Translations under genes and position numbers: made by a program
Assembly: GCA_016081115.2 (NCBI GenBank)
Contig: CM071935.1
Location: 48,305,150-48,369,149, forward strand
Source of the DNA: Rehmannia glutinosa
Lineage: Eukaryota > Streptophyta > Magnoliopsida > Lamiales > Orobanchaceae
Direction: 5' to 3'
Length of the DNA: 64,000 nucleotides
The notes under the pieces: model-generated
What the model was told of the DNA's origin: nothing
Databases searched by the model: none
Seen by the model: only the letters and a program-made list of their open reading frames with translations
In this document: positions 47,020 to 57,747 of the stretch, piece after piece
Position numbering within the stretch: the stretch's first letter is position 1
How the letters are laid out: each line of letters starts with the position of its first letter

Positions 47020-47657
47020 AGATGACACCCGAGCCGAGCCGGAAGAAATTAATCCACGTCGTCAGTCCAGCACACGTCCGAGTGGGGGATCTACGGGTGA
47101 CGTCAGTAATGGTGCGGGCGACACGTCATGAATTGGGCTCGCCCGCTACCGAGCCCAACCACAGTACGACTGCCGAGCTCCGAGCCCCGAGCACAAATTT
47201 CGGCGGGAAACGCATGCACGACATATTCATAAAAATAACCATTTGCCCACACCTGCCCATGCTTAACGCTTTATTGGTATCAGAAACTGCCACATGTCAG
47301 AAAGTTATAGAGAGGAGTCACCAAGTGGCAAGAATTGGCTGACATGCACAATTAGAGAGGGACATGTGTCCTTCTTTAATTATTTTTCTTGATTAATGGT
47401 TGATTAGTGCAAAGATGATCGTTGAAAACCCACTTACTCGAGGGGTATAAAAATCCTCATTTTAAGAGGAAAGAGAGAGAGAGAAAAAAAAGGCTGAAAA
47501 AGAAAAATTGTAAGAAAGACCGACCCCAATAATTCGGCTTGGCATTACGCAAAAAAGGCAGAATTAGCCATAAATAAACACACGTTACGCACGCTTATAT
47601 TTCCACGTGTTAAATCTTTTACATATTTTTGCTTGTTGACCAAAACGCATGTCAACA
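47020..47657 (+). repeat. Tat C 5' LTR
   Basis: 638 bases, ending GTCAACA. It matches 57437-57747 over the first 310 bases with few differences. A TATA box TATAAAAA lies at 47456-47463, followed by a purine-rich stretch, the likely start of the element RNA. The first base pair of the LTR is mutated (AG for TG). Confidence 0.88.
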
Positions 47658-47660
47658 AAT

Positions 47661-47677
47661 TGGCGCTAGAAGGAGGG
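47661..47677 (+). other. Tat C primer-binding site
   Basis: TGGCGCTAGAAGGAGGG directly after the LTR. The TGG start fits a tRNA 3' CCA end; I do not assign the tRNA. Confidence 0.7.
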
Positions 47678-47767
47678 CCCGTATTGGTCCAGTCGGAGTT
47701 CCAGACAGAAGCAGGTTAAGTGAAAACCAGGTAAAGTTCGATGTTTGTCTTTTTCGTAATAAATAAA

Positions 47768-49525
47768 ATGAGTCAACAGTCGAGAAATGCTCGTTTGACT
47801 GAAGAACAACACCCTAACACCCAAAGCGGCCGGACTACTAATGGCCAAAATATGCTCCGCATGTACGGGGAGCACTACTTTATTTCCTTTCGCTCAGCTA
47901 ATTACCAACCCAACTTTTGTACAGCAAATGAACCAACTCATATCACAAACTCTCGCTACCACAAACTCTCAAGCACCTCCTCCCCTCCTTGTAAATACTA
48001 ACCCACTCAATCCACAACTAAATGTTAATATCAATCCTCAAGTTCCCGGGCTTCCTCATGAAGCCCAAGAAGCCGATCGAGGTAATGAACAACGTGTCCG
48101 TCGTGACGAGAAGGCGGCCGCGAGAAGATGAGGAAGGGCAAAGTCGTAGCGGAGTCACTACCGGAGCCAACACGACATCGCCATGCCCACTCGGTGTTCG
48201 CGGACGACCGGGAGTTGATCCTTTTGCCCACTCGATCGATAAGTTCCCAGGACTCGAGGTTTCCGGATGAGCCGGGAGTAGCTTAGGTCAATCGAGATCA
48301 AGGCCCTAGCTATGGCAGAACGGGATGTAGAAATACACCGCCCGCCCATTTGTCGTTTGAACGAATTGGAAGGCGGTCGGGAAGGCGTCTCAAGACCGCC
48401 CCAAGCAATGAACCAACCAAATGTTATGTCGCCATTTTCCCCTGGAATCCTGGCGACCCCATTACCGCCAAAGTTAAAAATCCCCTAGGTCGGTCTCTAC
48501 AATGGGGAAACCGACCCGACTACTCACGTCCACAAGTACTTAGCATGGATGGAACTGTACAGTCCTAGCGATGCCATCCTCTGCAGGGCTTTCCCGCTTA
48601 CTCTGGGCGACCGAGCCCACCGTTGGTTTAGGACCCTACCACAGGGATCCATTCGGGCATGGGGGGATCTGGCCTCCGCCTTTACGACGCATTTCTTAAC
48701 GTCCAAAGTCCGAGCTGCGCCTAAGGACTCCCTCGTAAACATCAAACAAGGGAAGGACGAGCCCCTGGAAAGCTATATCTCTCGGTTCAATAAGCAAGTT
48801 CGAGAGATGGAACCGGTGTCGGATGACGCCATTTTAATTGCAGCCATGGCCGGCCTTGCCCCCGAAACTTGGTTTAACTACTCTATCCATGAATCGGGGG
48901 CGACCTCGTACCAAGAATTTCTGATCCCCACGGAACGCCATATTTGCGCGGAGGAAGCCATGGCCAGTAACCGCCCCGAGTACCGACCAGGGGGCGTGAG
49001 AAAGGACGGAAGGAAGGAATCTTGGTTGGGTCGGGTCGGGATTTAGACCGTTCTCGGAAAACACAGCTCTTTGGATTTAAGGATCGCCAAGAAGTACGAG
49101 CCGAAGTTGCCGCGCTGAGGAATACTTTGACCCACACTCCATCAACCATATGGAATGAAGTACAGGGTCTAAATTTGTTACCTCCGGCTCGGCCTTTGAA
49201 GGTCGAGCCGACAAAATTAGATTCACGTCGATATTGTGCCTATCATAAATCAATAGATCACGATACCGATGAGTGCCGAGATCTAATCGAGAGAAATTAT
49301 GCGGATTGTTCGGCAAGGAGGACTTAAAAGATACGTTCATGAACTACCGCCCCACCAAGATCGGCTCAAGGTGTCAACCGGAGCGCGTAACCAATCCGGC
49401 TCTCTGCCGCCACCACCTACCGAGAACCAGGGTAGGGAGATCCTCATGATGTCGAGTGTAAATCGAATCAATACTAACACAGCCAAGGATAGCCGCTCCA
49501 ACGAGAAAAAGAAAGGCCGATGTTA
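47768..49525 (+). pseudogene. Tat C gag
   Basis: Probable start ATG at 47768 (MSQQSRNARLTEEQ), then Pro/Asn-rich sequence in shifted frame (47841-48131). The retrotransposon gag domain is well kept in the 165-codon open stretch 48549-49046 with 'RWFRTLPQGSIRAWGDL' and 'LVNIKQGKDEPLESYISRF'. A Tat-type zinc-binding motif, C-A-Y-H-X4-H-X4-C, lies near 49230-49275 in 49022-49327, followed in another frame by 'GGLKRYVHE', the usual end of the gag zinc region. Several single-base frameshifts and one in-frame stop (near 48491) break it. Confidence 0.85.
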
Positions 49526-49597
49526 GGACAGTCGCCCGGTAGCGAAAGGCAAGTTCGGGTGGTGGAAATCAAGGAAGGCCAACCCACGGCCATTTTG

Positions 49598-50168
49598 TGT
49601 TTTCGGATGCGGATGCCGACCAGGTGGTCCATCCTCATTCTCGACCCCCTGGTCATTCTTGCACCGATTTTGGGTATTCCGGTCCCACGAGAATTTTGAT
49701 CGACTCTCGAAGCTACTCATCGATCATTTACGCCCGAGCCTTTCGAAGGTTGACGTGGACGATAGCTATATCCGTCCATGCAACGATAGCATTCTGGGGT
49801 TTGGAGGAGGAAGAATAGTCCCTCTCGGGGAAGTTGATTTGCCCATCCAAATGGGACAAGGGTTGCATAAACGGACCGTCATGACAAGATTCAAAATAAT
49901 CAACGCCGATTTGGAGTACAATGCTATCATTGGGAGGCCATTGCTTTATCATATAAAAGCAGCCGTTTCAATATATCATTTTTGTATAAAATTCCCAACA
50001 TCTGATGGTGAGGCTATACATAAAGGGAATCAAAGGGAGTCACGAGAATGCTCTCTCAAACTCCGACCGGTGGAGATTAATGTGGTGGAACGAGGAGAAA
50101 CCAGTGGAACCACACAAGGCGATCCCCTGCCAAAGGAGGATCCCGAGCGGAAAGTGGTGATCATTTAG
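49598..50168 (+). pseudogene. Tat C protease
   Basis: The region reads 'RILIDSRSYSSIIYARAF' (about 49690-49745), where the family has a D-G/S-G-S-S active site; Asp is kept but the following Gly is Arg. 'NADLEYNAIIGRPLLY' (about 49900-49945), the conserved C-terminal flap and hydrophobic core of Tat proteases, is in the 169-codon open stretch 49659-50168. A highly charged linker (50170-50400) joins it to RT. Confidence 0.8.
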
Positions 50169-50429
50169 GAGGATAATCCAGGTCGTCGACCTGGGAAGGA
50201 ACCGATGATGGAAGAAGGCGAGCCGGCGATCGAACGAGCGGCCATCGAAGATGAGTTGCCCCTGCAGATCAAAGAGGGCAGAGCAAAAAAGAAAACGGGC
50301 GGAACTAGAAGAGAACAAAGTTGATACAATCAACGCGTCGGAAGGCCAAGCGAGGGGTGCCAACTACGTATTGGTCATGATCTCCCCAGAACCATATCGA
50401 ACCGAGTGATTGAGTTTCGGGAAATAATC

Positions 50430-52165
50430 TTGACGTCTTCGCATGGACTCATGCAGACATGCCCGGAATTGACCCTAAGCATGCATGCCACCGCCTCAAT
50501 ATTGATCTAACGTTCCGCTTGATTATCCGAGAAAAGCGCAAACTCGGCCCCCGGCAGACAAGACTTGAGGCCGAGGTGAACAAGTTGTTAGATAATCAAT
50601 TTATCCAGGAAGCTCTCTATCCCGATGGGTTGCCAATCTGTTTTGGTAAAAAAAAGCAATGGCGATGGCGCGCTTTTGTGCATGGATTTCACCGACGAAT
50701 AAGGCATGCCCCAAGGACGGTTATCCATTACCAAATATTGACTATATGGTAGATGCCACGGCGGACACGAGGTGATGAGCTTCATGGATGCATACTCGGG
50801 TTACAACAAGATACGAATGCACCGGATGATGGAGAAAATACATGATTCTTCTCTGCTTTCGTGGAATTTTCTTTATTACAAGATGATGCCCTTCGGTGAA
50901 GAATCTTTGGTGCGACCTACCAAAGGTTAGTAAATAAGATGTTTGAGAAAATGATAGGTCGTACTATGGAAGTCTATGTAGATGACATGTTGGTGAAATC
51001 ACCTGTATATATCGATCATCTAAACGATCTTAATAAAATGTTTGTTGTTTTAAGAGAGTACAAGATGATGTTAAACCCGAGAAAGTGTACATTTGGGGTC
51101 GGCTCGGGTAAATTTTTGGGGTATATGGTCAGCCAAAGGGGAATCGAAGCTAACCTAGACAAAATAAAAGCCATAATCGATCTAGAACCCCAAATTCTCG
51201 TGAAAAAGGTACAAAGCCTAACAGCCGATTGGCCGCCCTTAACCGATTTGTCTCGCGATCCACGAGACAAGTGCAAACCTTTTTTCGAAATTATAAAAAA
51301 GAGCAAAAATTTTGAGTGGACCGAGCAAGCAGAGACTGCCTTTGAATCCCTCAAACAACACCTTTCTTCAATTCCTATATTGCAAAAACCTACCCAAGGG
51401 GAGGACTTGTATTTGTACCTGGCGGTATCCGAATACGCCATCAGTTCGGTGTTAATCAGGTTAGATGGTTCTATTCAACATCCGGTCTATTACACCAGCC
51501 AAGCGTTACATGATGCCGAGCTCCGCTATCCACCAATGGAAAAGTTGGCTTATTCATTAATCACTGCGGCGCGGAAACTCCGTCCATATTTTCTAGAGCA
51601 CAAAATTATAGTCTTGACGAACTACCCACTGAAGCAAGTACTACACCGACCCGATACTTCTGGTCGGATGATCAAGTGGGCCGTCAAACTCAGTCAATTT
51701 GATATTCTATACGAACCACGTACAACAATAAAAGGACAGGCTTTAGCTGACTTCGTGGCCGAATTCACACCTTCCATACGATTGGAAGTTATGGAAGCCC
51801 AAGAATGGAAATTGTTCGTTGACGGCTCTTCCACCACAGGCCGAGCAGGGGGCGGAATCATGATAATCGATCCAAATCAAAAATGCTACTGCTCGGCCAT
51901 GCGATTTGGTTCCCGCAACAACAACGGAATACGAGGCATACGGCGGAGGCTTAGATATGGCGGCTTCCATGGGCCTAAAATAACTGTTGGTACACAGCGA
52001 TTCGCAGCTGGTCGTTCATCAAATCAACGGTGAGTACGAAGCGAAAGAGCAAAAAATCGCACAATACTTGGACTTGGTCTAGAAGAGATTATCACACTTT
52101 AAGACAAAAGTCTTACATACACCCCGAGCCGAGAACATGCAGGCAGATGCCTTAGCTCGGCTCGG
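50430..52165 (+). pseudogene. Tat C reverse transcriptase, RNase H and second (archaeal-type) RNase H
   Basis: RT starts with 'DVFAWTHADMPGIDPKHAC' around 50430-50485. The finger/palm region is frame-broken at 50700-50935. The catalytic box YVDD lies at about 50974-50985 in the 364-codon open stretch 50939-52033, the longest in the window. The same stretch holds the first RNase H ('VYYTSQALHDAELRYPPMEK', 'GQALADFVAEF') and the start of the second RNase H ('WKLFVDGSS'). The expected NNEAEYEA block of the second RNase H is shifted out of frame by a small deletion near 51925. 'NMQADALARLGS' closes the domain near 52135-52170. Confidence 0.87.
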
Positions 52166-52339
52166 TTCTAGCCCAGGGACGGATGCCATTGTCACACAAC
52201 TGTCCGCCCCGTCACTTGGTGCAAAGAAGATATATACAATCGAAAAACCGGCGGAGCACTGGATGACCCCAATCATTCAGTATTTAGAAAAAGGAGTTCA
52301 ACCTGAAAACAAGGCTGAAGCCAGAACATTACGAACTCA

Positions 52340-53476
52340 AGCGGCTCGGTTTACATTAGTAGACGGCATCCTATACAAACGAGGATACTCCGTCCCACTC
52401 CTACGGTGCCTTTCCGAGACGGATGCAGATTATGCACTTCGAGAGGTTCACGAGGGAATATGCGGAAACCACGCCGGGGGCTAGACATTGGCCTATAAAT
52501 TAATACGGCAAGGCTACTACTGGCCATCCCTAAGAAAGAATGCAACCGATCTCGTCAAAAGATGCGAGAGGTGCCAAAGATTCGCGCCGCAGGTCAGATA
52601 TCATCCTGAGCAACTTACCTCCGTATTTAGCCCATGGTCGTTTGCCAAATGGGGAATGGACCTTATCGGACCACTCCCCACTAGCAAAGGGGCCGTCAAA
52701 TATGCCATTGTGGCGGTGGATTATTTCACAAAATGGGCCGAGGCAGAACCTCTGGCGAAAATAGATGAAGAGAAGATTGTGAGTTTTACATGGAAGTCCA
52801 TTATCTGTAGATTCGGGATACCACATTCGATCATTACAGGCAATGGGAAACAATTCGATAATCGAAGGTTTCGAAATTTTTGCGAAGGTTTCCACATTAA
52901 AAACCACTTCTCGACTTCATATCATCCCCAGTCCAACGGACAGGTTGAGGCCGTTAATAAAATACTCAAGTATACCTTGAAGGCAAGATTGGAGGAGTCC
53001 AAAGGTAATTGGCGGAGGAGTTAAGTCTTTGTGGTCATACGAGCACGCATCGAGCGGCCACTGGAGAAACTCCATTTTCTTTGGCTTATGGAACCGAGGC
53101 GGTGATTCCTGTCGAGATTGGAGCCCCTACCTTCAGAATTGCAAATTTTGAAGAAGACCGCAATGAGGCTGCGCTCCGAGCCGAGCTAGATCTGCTCGAA
53201 GAAAAAAGGTGTAGTGTCGAGATGAAAAACGCCGTGTATAAACAAAGAAGCGAGAGGTATTACAATTCAAAAGTAAAGGAAAGGAGATTCCAGGTCGGCG
53301 ATCTTGTGTTGAAAAAGATAACGGGTGTTGAACCCGGCCCATTGAAGCCAACCTGGGAGGGCCCATTTCGGGTCAGCCACGTCTTATCCGGTGGGGCATA
53401 CCAGCTAGAATATTTGAATGGAGAAAAATTTATGCATCCATGGAATGTAGCATACCTGAAACGGTATTATCAATAG
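52340..53476 (+). pseudogene. Tat C integrase
   Basis: An HHCC zinc-binding domain is visible: 'REVHEGICGNHAGG' (52440-52484) and 'CERCQRFA' (52563-52587). In the core (52488-53024, 178 codons) the first Asp is in 'GMDLIGPLP', the third residue Glu in 'QSNGQVEAVNKIL', but the second Asp is Gly ('IITGNGKQFDN', near 52836). A stop at 53022 and frameshift follow. The C-terminal part (53009-53476, 155 codons) has 'PLKPTWEGPFRVSHVL' and ends at TAG 53474-53476. Confidence 0.87.
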
Positions 53477-53659
53477 AGATCTCGGTTTACGAACCAGATA
53501 GGATTCTAAGGAATTATCCTATCATCTCATATTCTGTGAGCTCCCTAAAGGGGGACGAAATTTTTACCCACCTCGGCTACTTGCCGAGGACAGTAAAAAT
53601 CGCCTCAGCTGAAAAAGCTGAATGCAGACAAGTCATCTCGGGTACGTCCTTTGCACAAA
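53477..53659 (+). other. Tat C 3' region before the tandem array
   Basis: Non-coding spacer after the pol stop; no motif recognised apart from the purine-rich 'ctccctaaagggggacgaa' (53551-53569), which resembles a second, internal PPT. Confidence 0.45.
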
Positions 53660-54035
53660 ACAAAGACTTGGTGTACACACCAAGCACTAAACAAAGACTT
53701 GGTTACACACCGAGCACAAAACAAAGACTTGGTTACGCACCGAGCACAAAACAAAGACTTGGTTACGCACCGAGCACAAAACAAAGACTTGGTTACGCAC
53801 CGAGCACAAAACAAAGACTTGGTGTACACACCAAGCACAAAACAAAGACTTGGTTACACACCGAGCACAAAACAAAGACTTGGTTACGCACCGAGCACAA
53901 AACAAAGACTTGGTTACGCACCGAGCGCAGAACAAAGACTCGATGTACACACCGAGCATGAAACGAAGACTTGGTTTATGTACCAAGTACCAAATACAAA
54001 ATAAAGATCAGGTTCATATACCAAGTACGAAAGTC
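53660..54035. repeat. 30-bp minisatellite with higher-order structure
   Basis: Twelve units, starting at 53660, 53691, 53721, 53751, 53781, 53811, 53842, 53872, 53902, 53932, 53963 and about 53999. The core unit is ACAAAGACTTGGTTACGCAC plus CGAGCACAAA. Three types alternate: A ('ggtgtacacaccaag', 31 bases), B ('ggttacacaccgag') and C ('ggttacgcaccgag'), giving A B C C C A B C C A-like, a partial higher-order period of 151 bases. The last two units are diverged. All six frames read through the repeat because 30 is a multiple of three; none is a gene. Confidence 0.95.
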
Positions 54036-54289
54036 AATTAAAGCAGATGAAGTCCCTTATTCAGGCAACAATCTTACAAAAAGAAAAAGAGCCGAGCATA
54101 TACAAAAAGCTTAAACACATACACAGGTGAGGAAAATAACAGTTCATTTCTACTTCAAAAGTATTTACATAAGGGAGGCCGGAGCCCGTTACATTTTAAG
54201 GCACGAAGCCAAGTTACCTACCTACGAGTACATATGAAAGCTTGTAAATAAAAAGGGGCAGAAAACATCAAGAGGCGACGGCGAGAATT

Positions 54290-56935
54290 TCAACGGGCAC
54301 CGCTGGAGGCGACTTTTTCCATGTCCGGAGGAGGAGAGCCCTGAACATTAGGGGCCTCGGCAAAGTTCGGCCGAAGAGCATCGAGATCAGCCTCCAGGAG
54401 GGCCAGATCTTCCTCAAGCTGAGCAACAGTCCGCCCGGCCTTAACCAAATCAAGAATTTCTCTGAGGCTGGTCGCGTGGCCGCAGGTTAACATAAATGCA
54501 TACTCCTCAGAGTCCTTGTAAGCTTCAACGGCCTGGGTGCGAGCTTCCTCAATTTGCCGATGAGTAGTCTCTTCGGCCTCTCTGCGCACATCGGCTAGAT
54601 GCCTCTCCATTTCCTCGGCCCGGGCATTGGCAGCACGATCCAACTCGGCAATCTTAGCCCTAAGCTCCTTTTCAGCCCTGCGGGCCTGATCTCGCAGCAG
54701 TTTCTCTCTCATACGCTTGGGTCTTTAACGATTCTTGTACCCCTTGAAGGGTAGCATAGGCCTCCTGCAGGTCCCCGTGCCGCCTTTCCAGATCGGCGTA
54801 TTTTTCTCCCTCCTCGCGAGTTCCCAGGTGCATGCCATAGGAGCCCAATGATCCGCCCGGACATTCCCATGGCATCTTGAATTTGTTCCTCGAAGCGTCT
54901 CCGAGCGAAAGTGCTCGATGCCTTTGTCCAGGCACGAGCCGGGACACTCATCGCAGCCCGACCCGCCTCCGGTAAAACTCTCGACTGCTCAGGAAGGATG
55001 AAGTGACCTTCCCGGCCGAGATCATTCCCTCGCAGTATTCATCTCTCACCCGAGTCCAATCATTCCCTCGCAGTATTCATCTCTCACCCGATTTGGAGGG
55101 ATGAAGTGACCTTCCCGGCCGAGATCATCTGAGAAAGTTCGCGGACCTCCCCCTTTTGGGGCCTGTTCAGGATGCTCCAGCACCGGCGGACCAATCCCTT
55201 GATCCGTCCAGGCTCTTCCATTACAATCCCTCCTCTTCTCCTATGAAGGGAGGTTCCACCGCTCCCGGCACTCCATCGGGGGCGTTTGCCGGCCGGATAT
55301 CTCGCTCTCCGAGCCACCTCCGCATCTGCGGTTGGGTCGGCGATTGCCCCGAGTTCGCAGCCCGCGGCCGTGTTCCTCACGCTGTGAAGGCGTGCACGCA
55401 AATCCAAGCCACGCCCTACAAAAAGCAACCACCGTTAAAAGGTCAAAAGAAAATGAAAAACATTTCAAAAGGAAGTGTGAGAAATACTATCTTTACTTCG
55501 AACGGCAGCCGCACTCGGCGGCTCTGGAGTCTGTGTTTGCCCAACGGGCACAGACGATCTTCCCACGGGAGGGAGTCGTTGCGGGAGAGGGCGCAGCTCG
55601 CTCCGTTCTAGCCGGGCCGCTCCCCGGAGAGATGGGCGTACTTCATTACGGGAGGGTTCTGCACGAGGCTCTCCCCCAACCTCCCCCTCACTCTCTGCCG
55701 CCTCATCCCGAGCCGTCCCCTCGGCCTCGGGGTCGGAGGCGAGGGCGAGCAGCCTCAAGCCATTCTTGGCCGCGCCAGATTGGCCTCAATGTCCAATCTC
55801 TCGATCCGCCTGTCCCTGATGCCTCGGGCCAGGATGTTTTCCAGCTTTCGAATAAAGGTGGCCGACAGAGGCCCCTTCGATGCTCGGTTCTCTGTAAAGG
55901 TAAAAAGATGAAAAAGAAGCAAAGTCAATCACAAAAGGAAACAGTAAACAGCAAAAGCAGAGAAAGGAAAAAAGATAAGACTTACTGTAACCAAAAACAA
56001 AATTCGATGGGGGATGAAGAACAGTTTCCCTTTCCCCATCCTCCACGCGAGCCTGCCACTCGCCGCTCACCCAGAGCCACTTATCCTTCCACTCCTTCAA
56101 AGATGAAGGGAGTCGCTCGCCAGATAAAGAGCTCGTTCATCTCCTTGAATTTGGGGCGAGGATATTTTTCCAGGTGGAACATCACCAGGAGGCCGATGAT
56201 CCTACCCCAAGAAATAGGGTGCACCTGAGTCGGATGCATGCCCCACTTGCAAAACCACCGCGTAAGGAAAGCCGGCAGTGGAAATCGCAACCCGTATAGG
56301 AGACTGGCGGTAAATATGGCCAAACAACCCGCCGGTGGGTACTGAGGAATCTCTGTGCCATCCGGTACCCAAAAATGGATGCCACTTGGAATACGATACC
56401 TCCGCCGGAGCTCTTCTACCTCCCGGATCATCAGCATGCTAGGGATATCGTTTATATCACTCGGCGTCCACCGAGGCTCGACACGTAGACGAGGGCCTCC
56501 TCCTTGCCGACCGTCGCCATTACGATGGCCCATGGGTACTTGAGGCCTCTCCGGCCTCGAATCTCTGGAGGGTTCATCTACCCGCTCCACGTTATCATGC
56601 TCCGGCTCCGATGGGTCCATATTTTCTTCTTCCTGCTGATACTGCCTAAAATCAGCACTCGGGGATTATTCGTCGGAACTCTCTTGTGCCAGGCCGGGCT
56701 GATACACCGTTCCTTCTCTAAAAATAGTCACTGGCGTCGGATCGAAAATAGTATGCGTCCGCTCTAAAGACGTTCCGCCTCGAGAAGAATTTGGGGAAGA
56801 TATCTGAATGATGCTCGGGCTATAAGGCAGAGATCGCCGTGCTGGTGAGAAATAAACAGAAGGTTCAGAGGGGGGATCTTCGATTTCAACCTCTACGCTA
56901 TAACTACGACTCCTACTATCCTCAAAAGAAGACAT
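54290..56935 (-). pseudogene. Antisense accessory gene of Tat C
   Basis: Runs against the element. The start is the ATG complementing 56933-56935 (MSSFEDSRSRSYS), followed by a Ser/Pro/Glu-rich segment. A conserved domain in the 179-codon open stretch 56620-56081 has 'YRIPSGIHFWVPDG', 'GLRFPLPAFLTRWF' and 'QVHPISWGRIIGLLV', which I recognise as the plant 'putative gypsy type transposon' domain. 'WVSGEWQARVEDGERE' follows. A candidate intron (donor GTAAGT at 55985, acceptor AG at 55892, 94 bases) precedes an Arg-rich stretch. The C-terminal part (54951-54290) is coiled-coil-like, with 'RRAEKELRAKIAELDRAA', and ends at a stop near 54290. Frames are broken at 56640, in 55780-55000 and near 54720. 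Antisense genes of this kind are described for Grande and related Tat elements. Confidence 0.75.
55892..55985 (-). other. Candidate intron in the antisense gene
   Basis: On the minus strand GTAAGT (55985-55980) is followed by a T/C-rich stretch and ends TTTACAG (55892). Coding-like sequence stands on both sides ('SGEWQARVED' before, 'FIRKLENILARGIRDRR' after). Length 94 bases, normal for plants. Confidence 0.45.
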
Positions 56936-57082
56936 TTTATAGGTAAAAGGAGAATATTTCGAAAAAATACCTAAGTTTGAAGTCTCTGAACTTTGGAAGC
57001 CGACCCGAAATTTCTGCTCGGTTTCAATCAGTCTAGCTCAAAGGATAATGGATGCAAAAGTGAATGATGGAGGAAAAAAGGG

Positions 57083-57093
57083 GTATTTATAGA
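57083..57093 (-). promoter_or_regulatory. Candidate promoter (TATA) of the antisense gene
   Basis: CTATAAATACC on the minus strand, about 150 bases upstream of the antisense ATG at 56935, with no other gene between. It lies inside Tat C, outside the LTR, so it would serve the antisense gene only. Confidence 0.5.
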
Positions 57094-57423
57094 TGGAGTT
57101 CCCTCGATAAACGAAACATTTATTCGAAAAGACGCGCCTTTTTAAACTCAAAAGCCGTCAAACATGTCAGAGAACGTCGCGTCCCCATGCCCGCTGACAG
57201 AACTGACGTACCTTTTCGATTCCCACGCAAGATTGGTCCAACCACAAAATGCCACGCGTCTGTCATTATGGCAACACAATTAATGCGCCGTTACAGGCAT
57301 TAATCACTACACGACAGATGTCAGGAATGAACAAAACCTTTGAGAAATCCGTTTCCCCATTAAATATTTATCATCAGCATTAAAGTTTAACTCCGACTTC
57401 AGAAATTCTTCTCTCGGAATTAA

Positions 57424-57436
57424 ACTTGGGGGCCTT
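57424..57436 (+). other. Tat C polypurine tract
   Basis: ACTTGGGGGCCTT directly before the 3' LTR start TGATGACACC. Confidence 0.7.
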
Positions 57437-57747
57437 TGATGACACCCGAGCCGAGCTGGAAGAAATTAATCCACGTCGTCAGTCCAGCACACGTCCGAGT
57501 GGGGACCTACGGGTGACGTCAGTAATGGTGCGCGGCGACACGTCATGAATTGGGCTCGCCCGCTACCGAGCCCAACCACACGGTATGACTGCCGAGCTCC
57601 GAGCCCCGAGCCCCGAGCACAAATTTATTGGAAACGCATGCACGACATATTCATAAAAATAACCATTTGCCCATACACCGCCCATGCTTAACGCTTTATT
57701 GGTATCAGAAACTGCCACATGTCAGAAAGTTATAGAGATGAGTCACC
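57437..57747 (+). repeat. Tat C 3' LTR, first half
   Basis: Matches 47020-47325; cut at 57747 by Athila B. The rest should lie beyond the window end. Confidence 0.88.

Larger units (their letters stand above)
47020..57747 (+). mobile_element. Tat C: Ty3/gypsy Tat-lineage element with antisense gene
   Basis: The LTR starts GATGACACCCGAGCCGAGC (47021 and 57438). The element has LTR, PBS, gag, protease, RT, RNase H, a second archaeal-type RNase H, integrase (stop 53476), a tandem-repeat array, an antisense gene (56935 to 54290) and a PPT (57424-57436), then a 3' LTR cut at 57747 by Athila B. The second RNase H and the long 3' region with antisense ORF are hallmarks of the Tat/Ogre/Retand/Grande group. 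It is noticeably GC-richer than the rest of the window. Element D is its insertion target; no TSD can be tested. Confidence 0.88.

Noticed and set aside
53660..54035. CRISPR-like regular repeat
   Set aside because: Units are directly adjacent with no unique spacers, and the DNA is plant retroelement.
53605..54041. Several overlapping open frames on both strands in the tandem array
   Set aside because: The 30-base unit is divisible by three and has no stops, so all frames stay open. They are a by-product of the repeat.
55332..56228. Plus-strand 298-codon frame in Tat C
   Set aside because: It has no recognisable domain and is opposite to the antisense gene, whose minus-strand blocks carry conserved motifs. 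High GC makes long chance frames likely.
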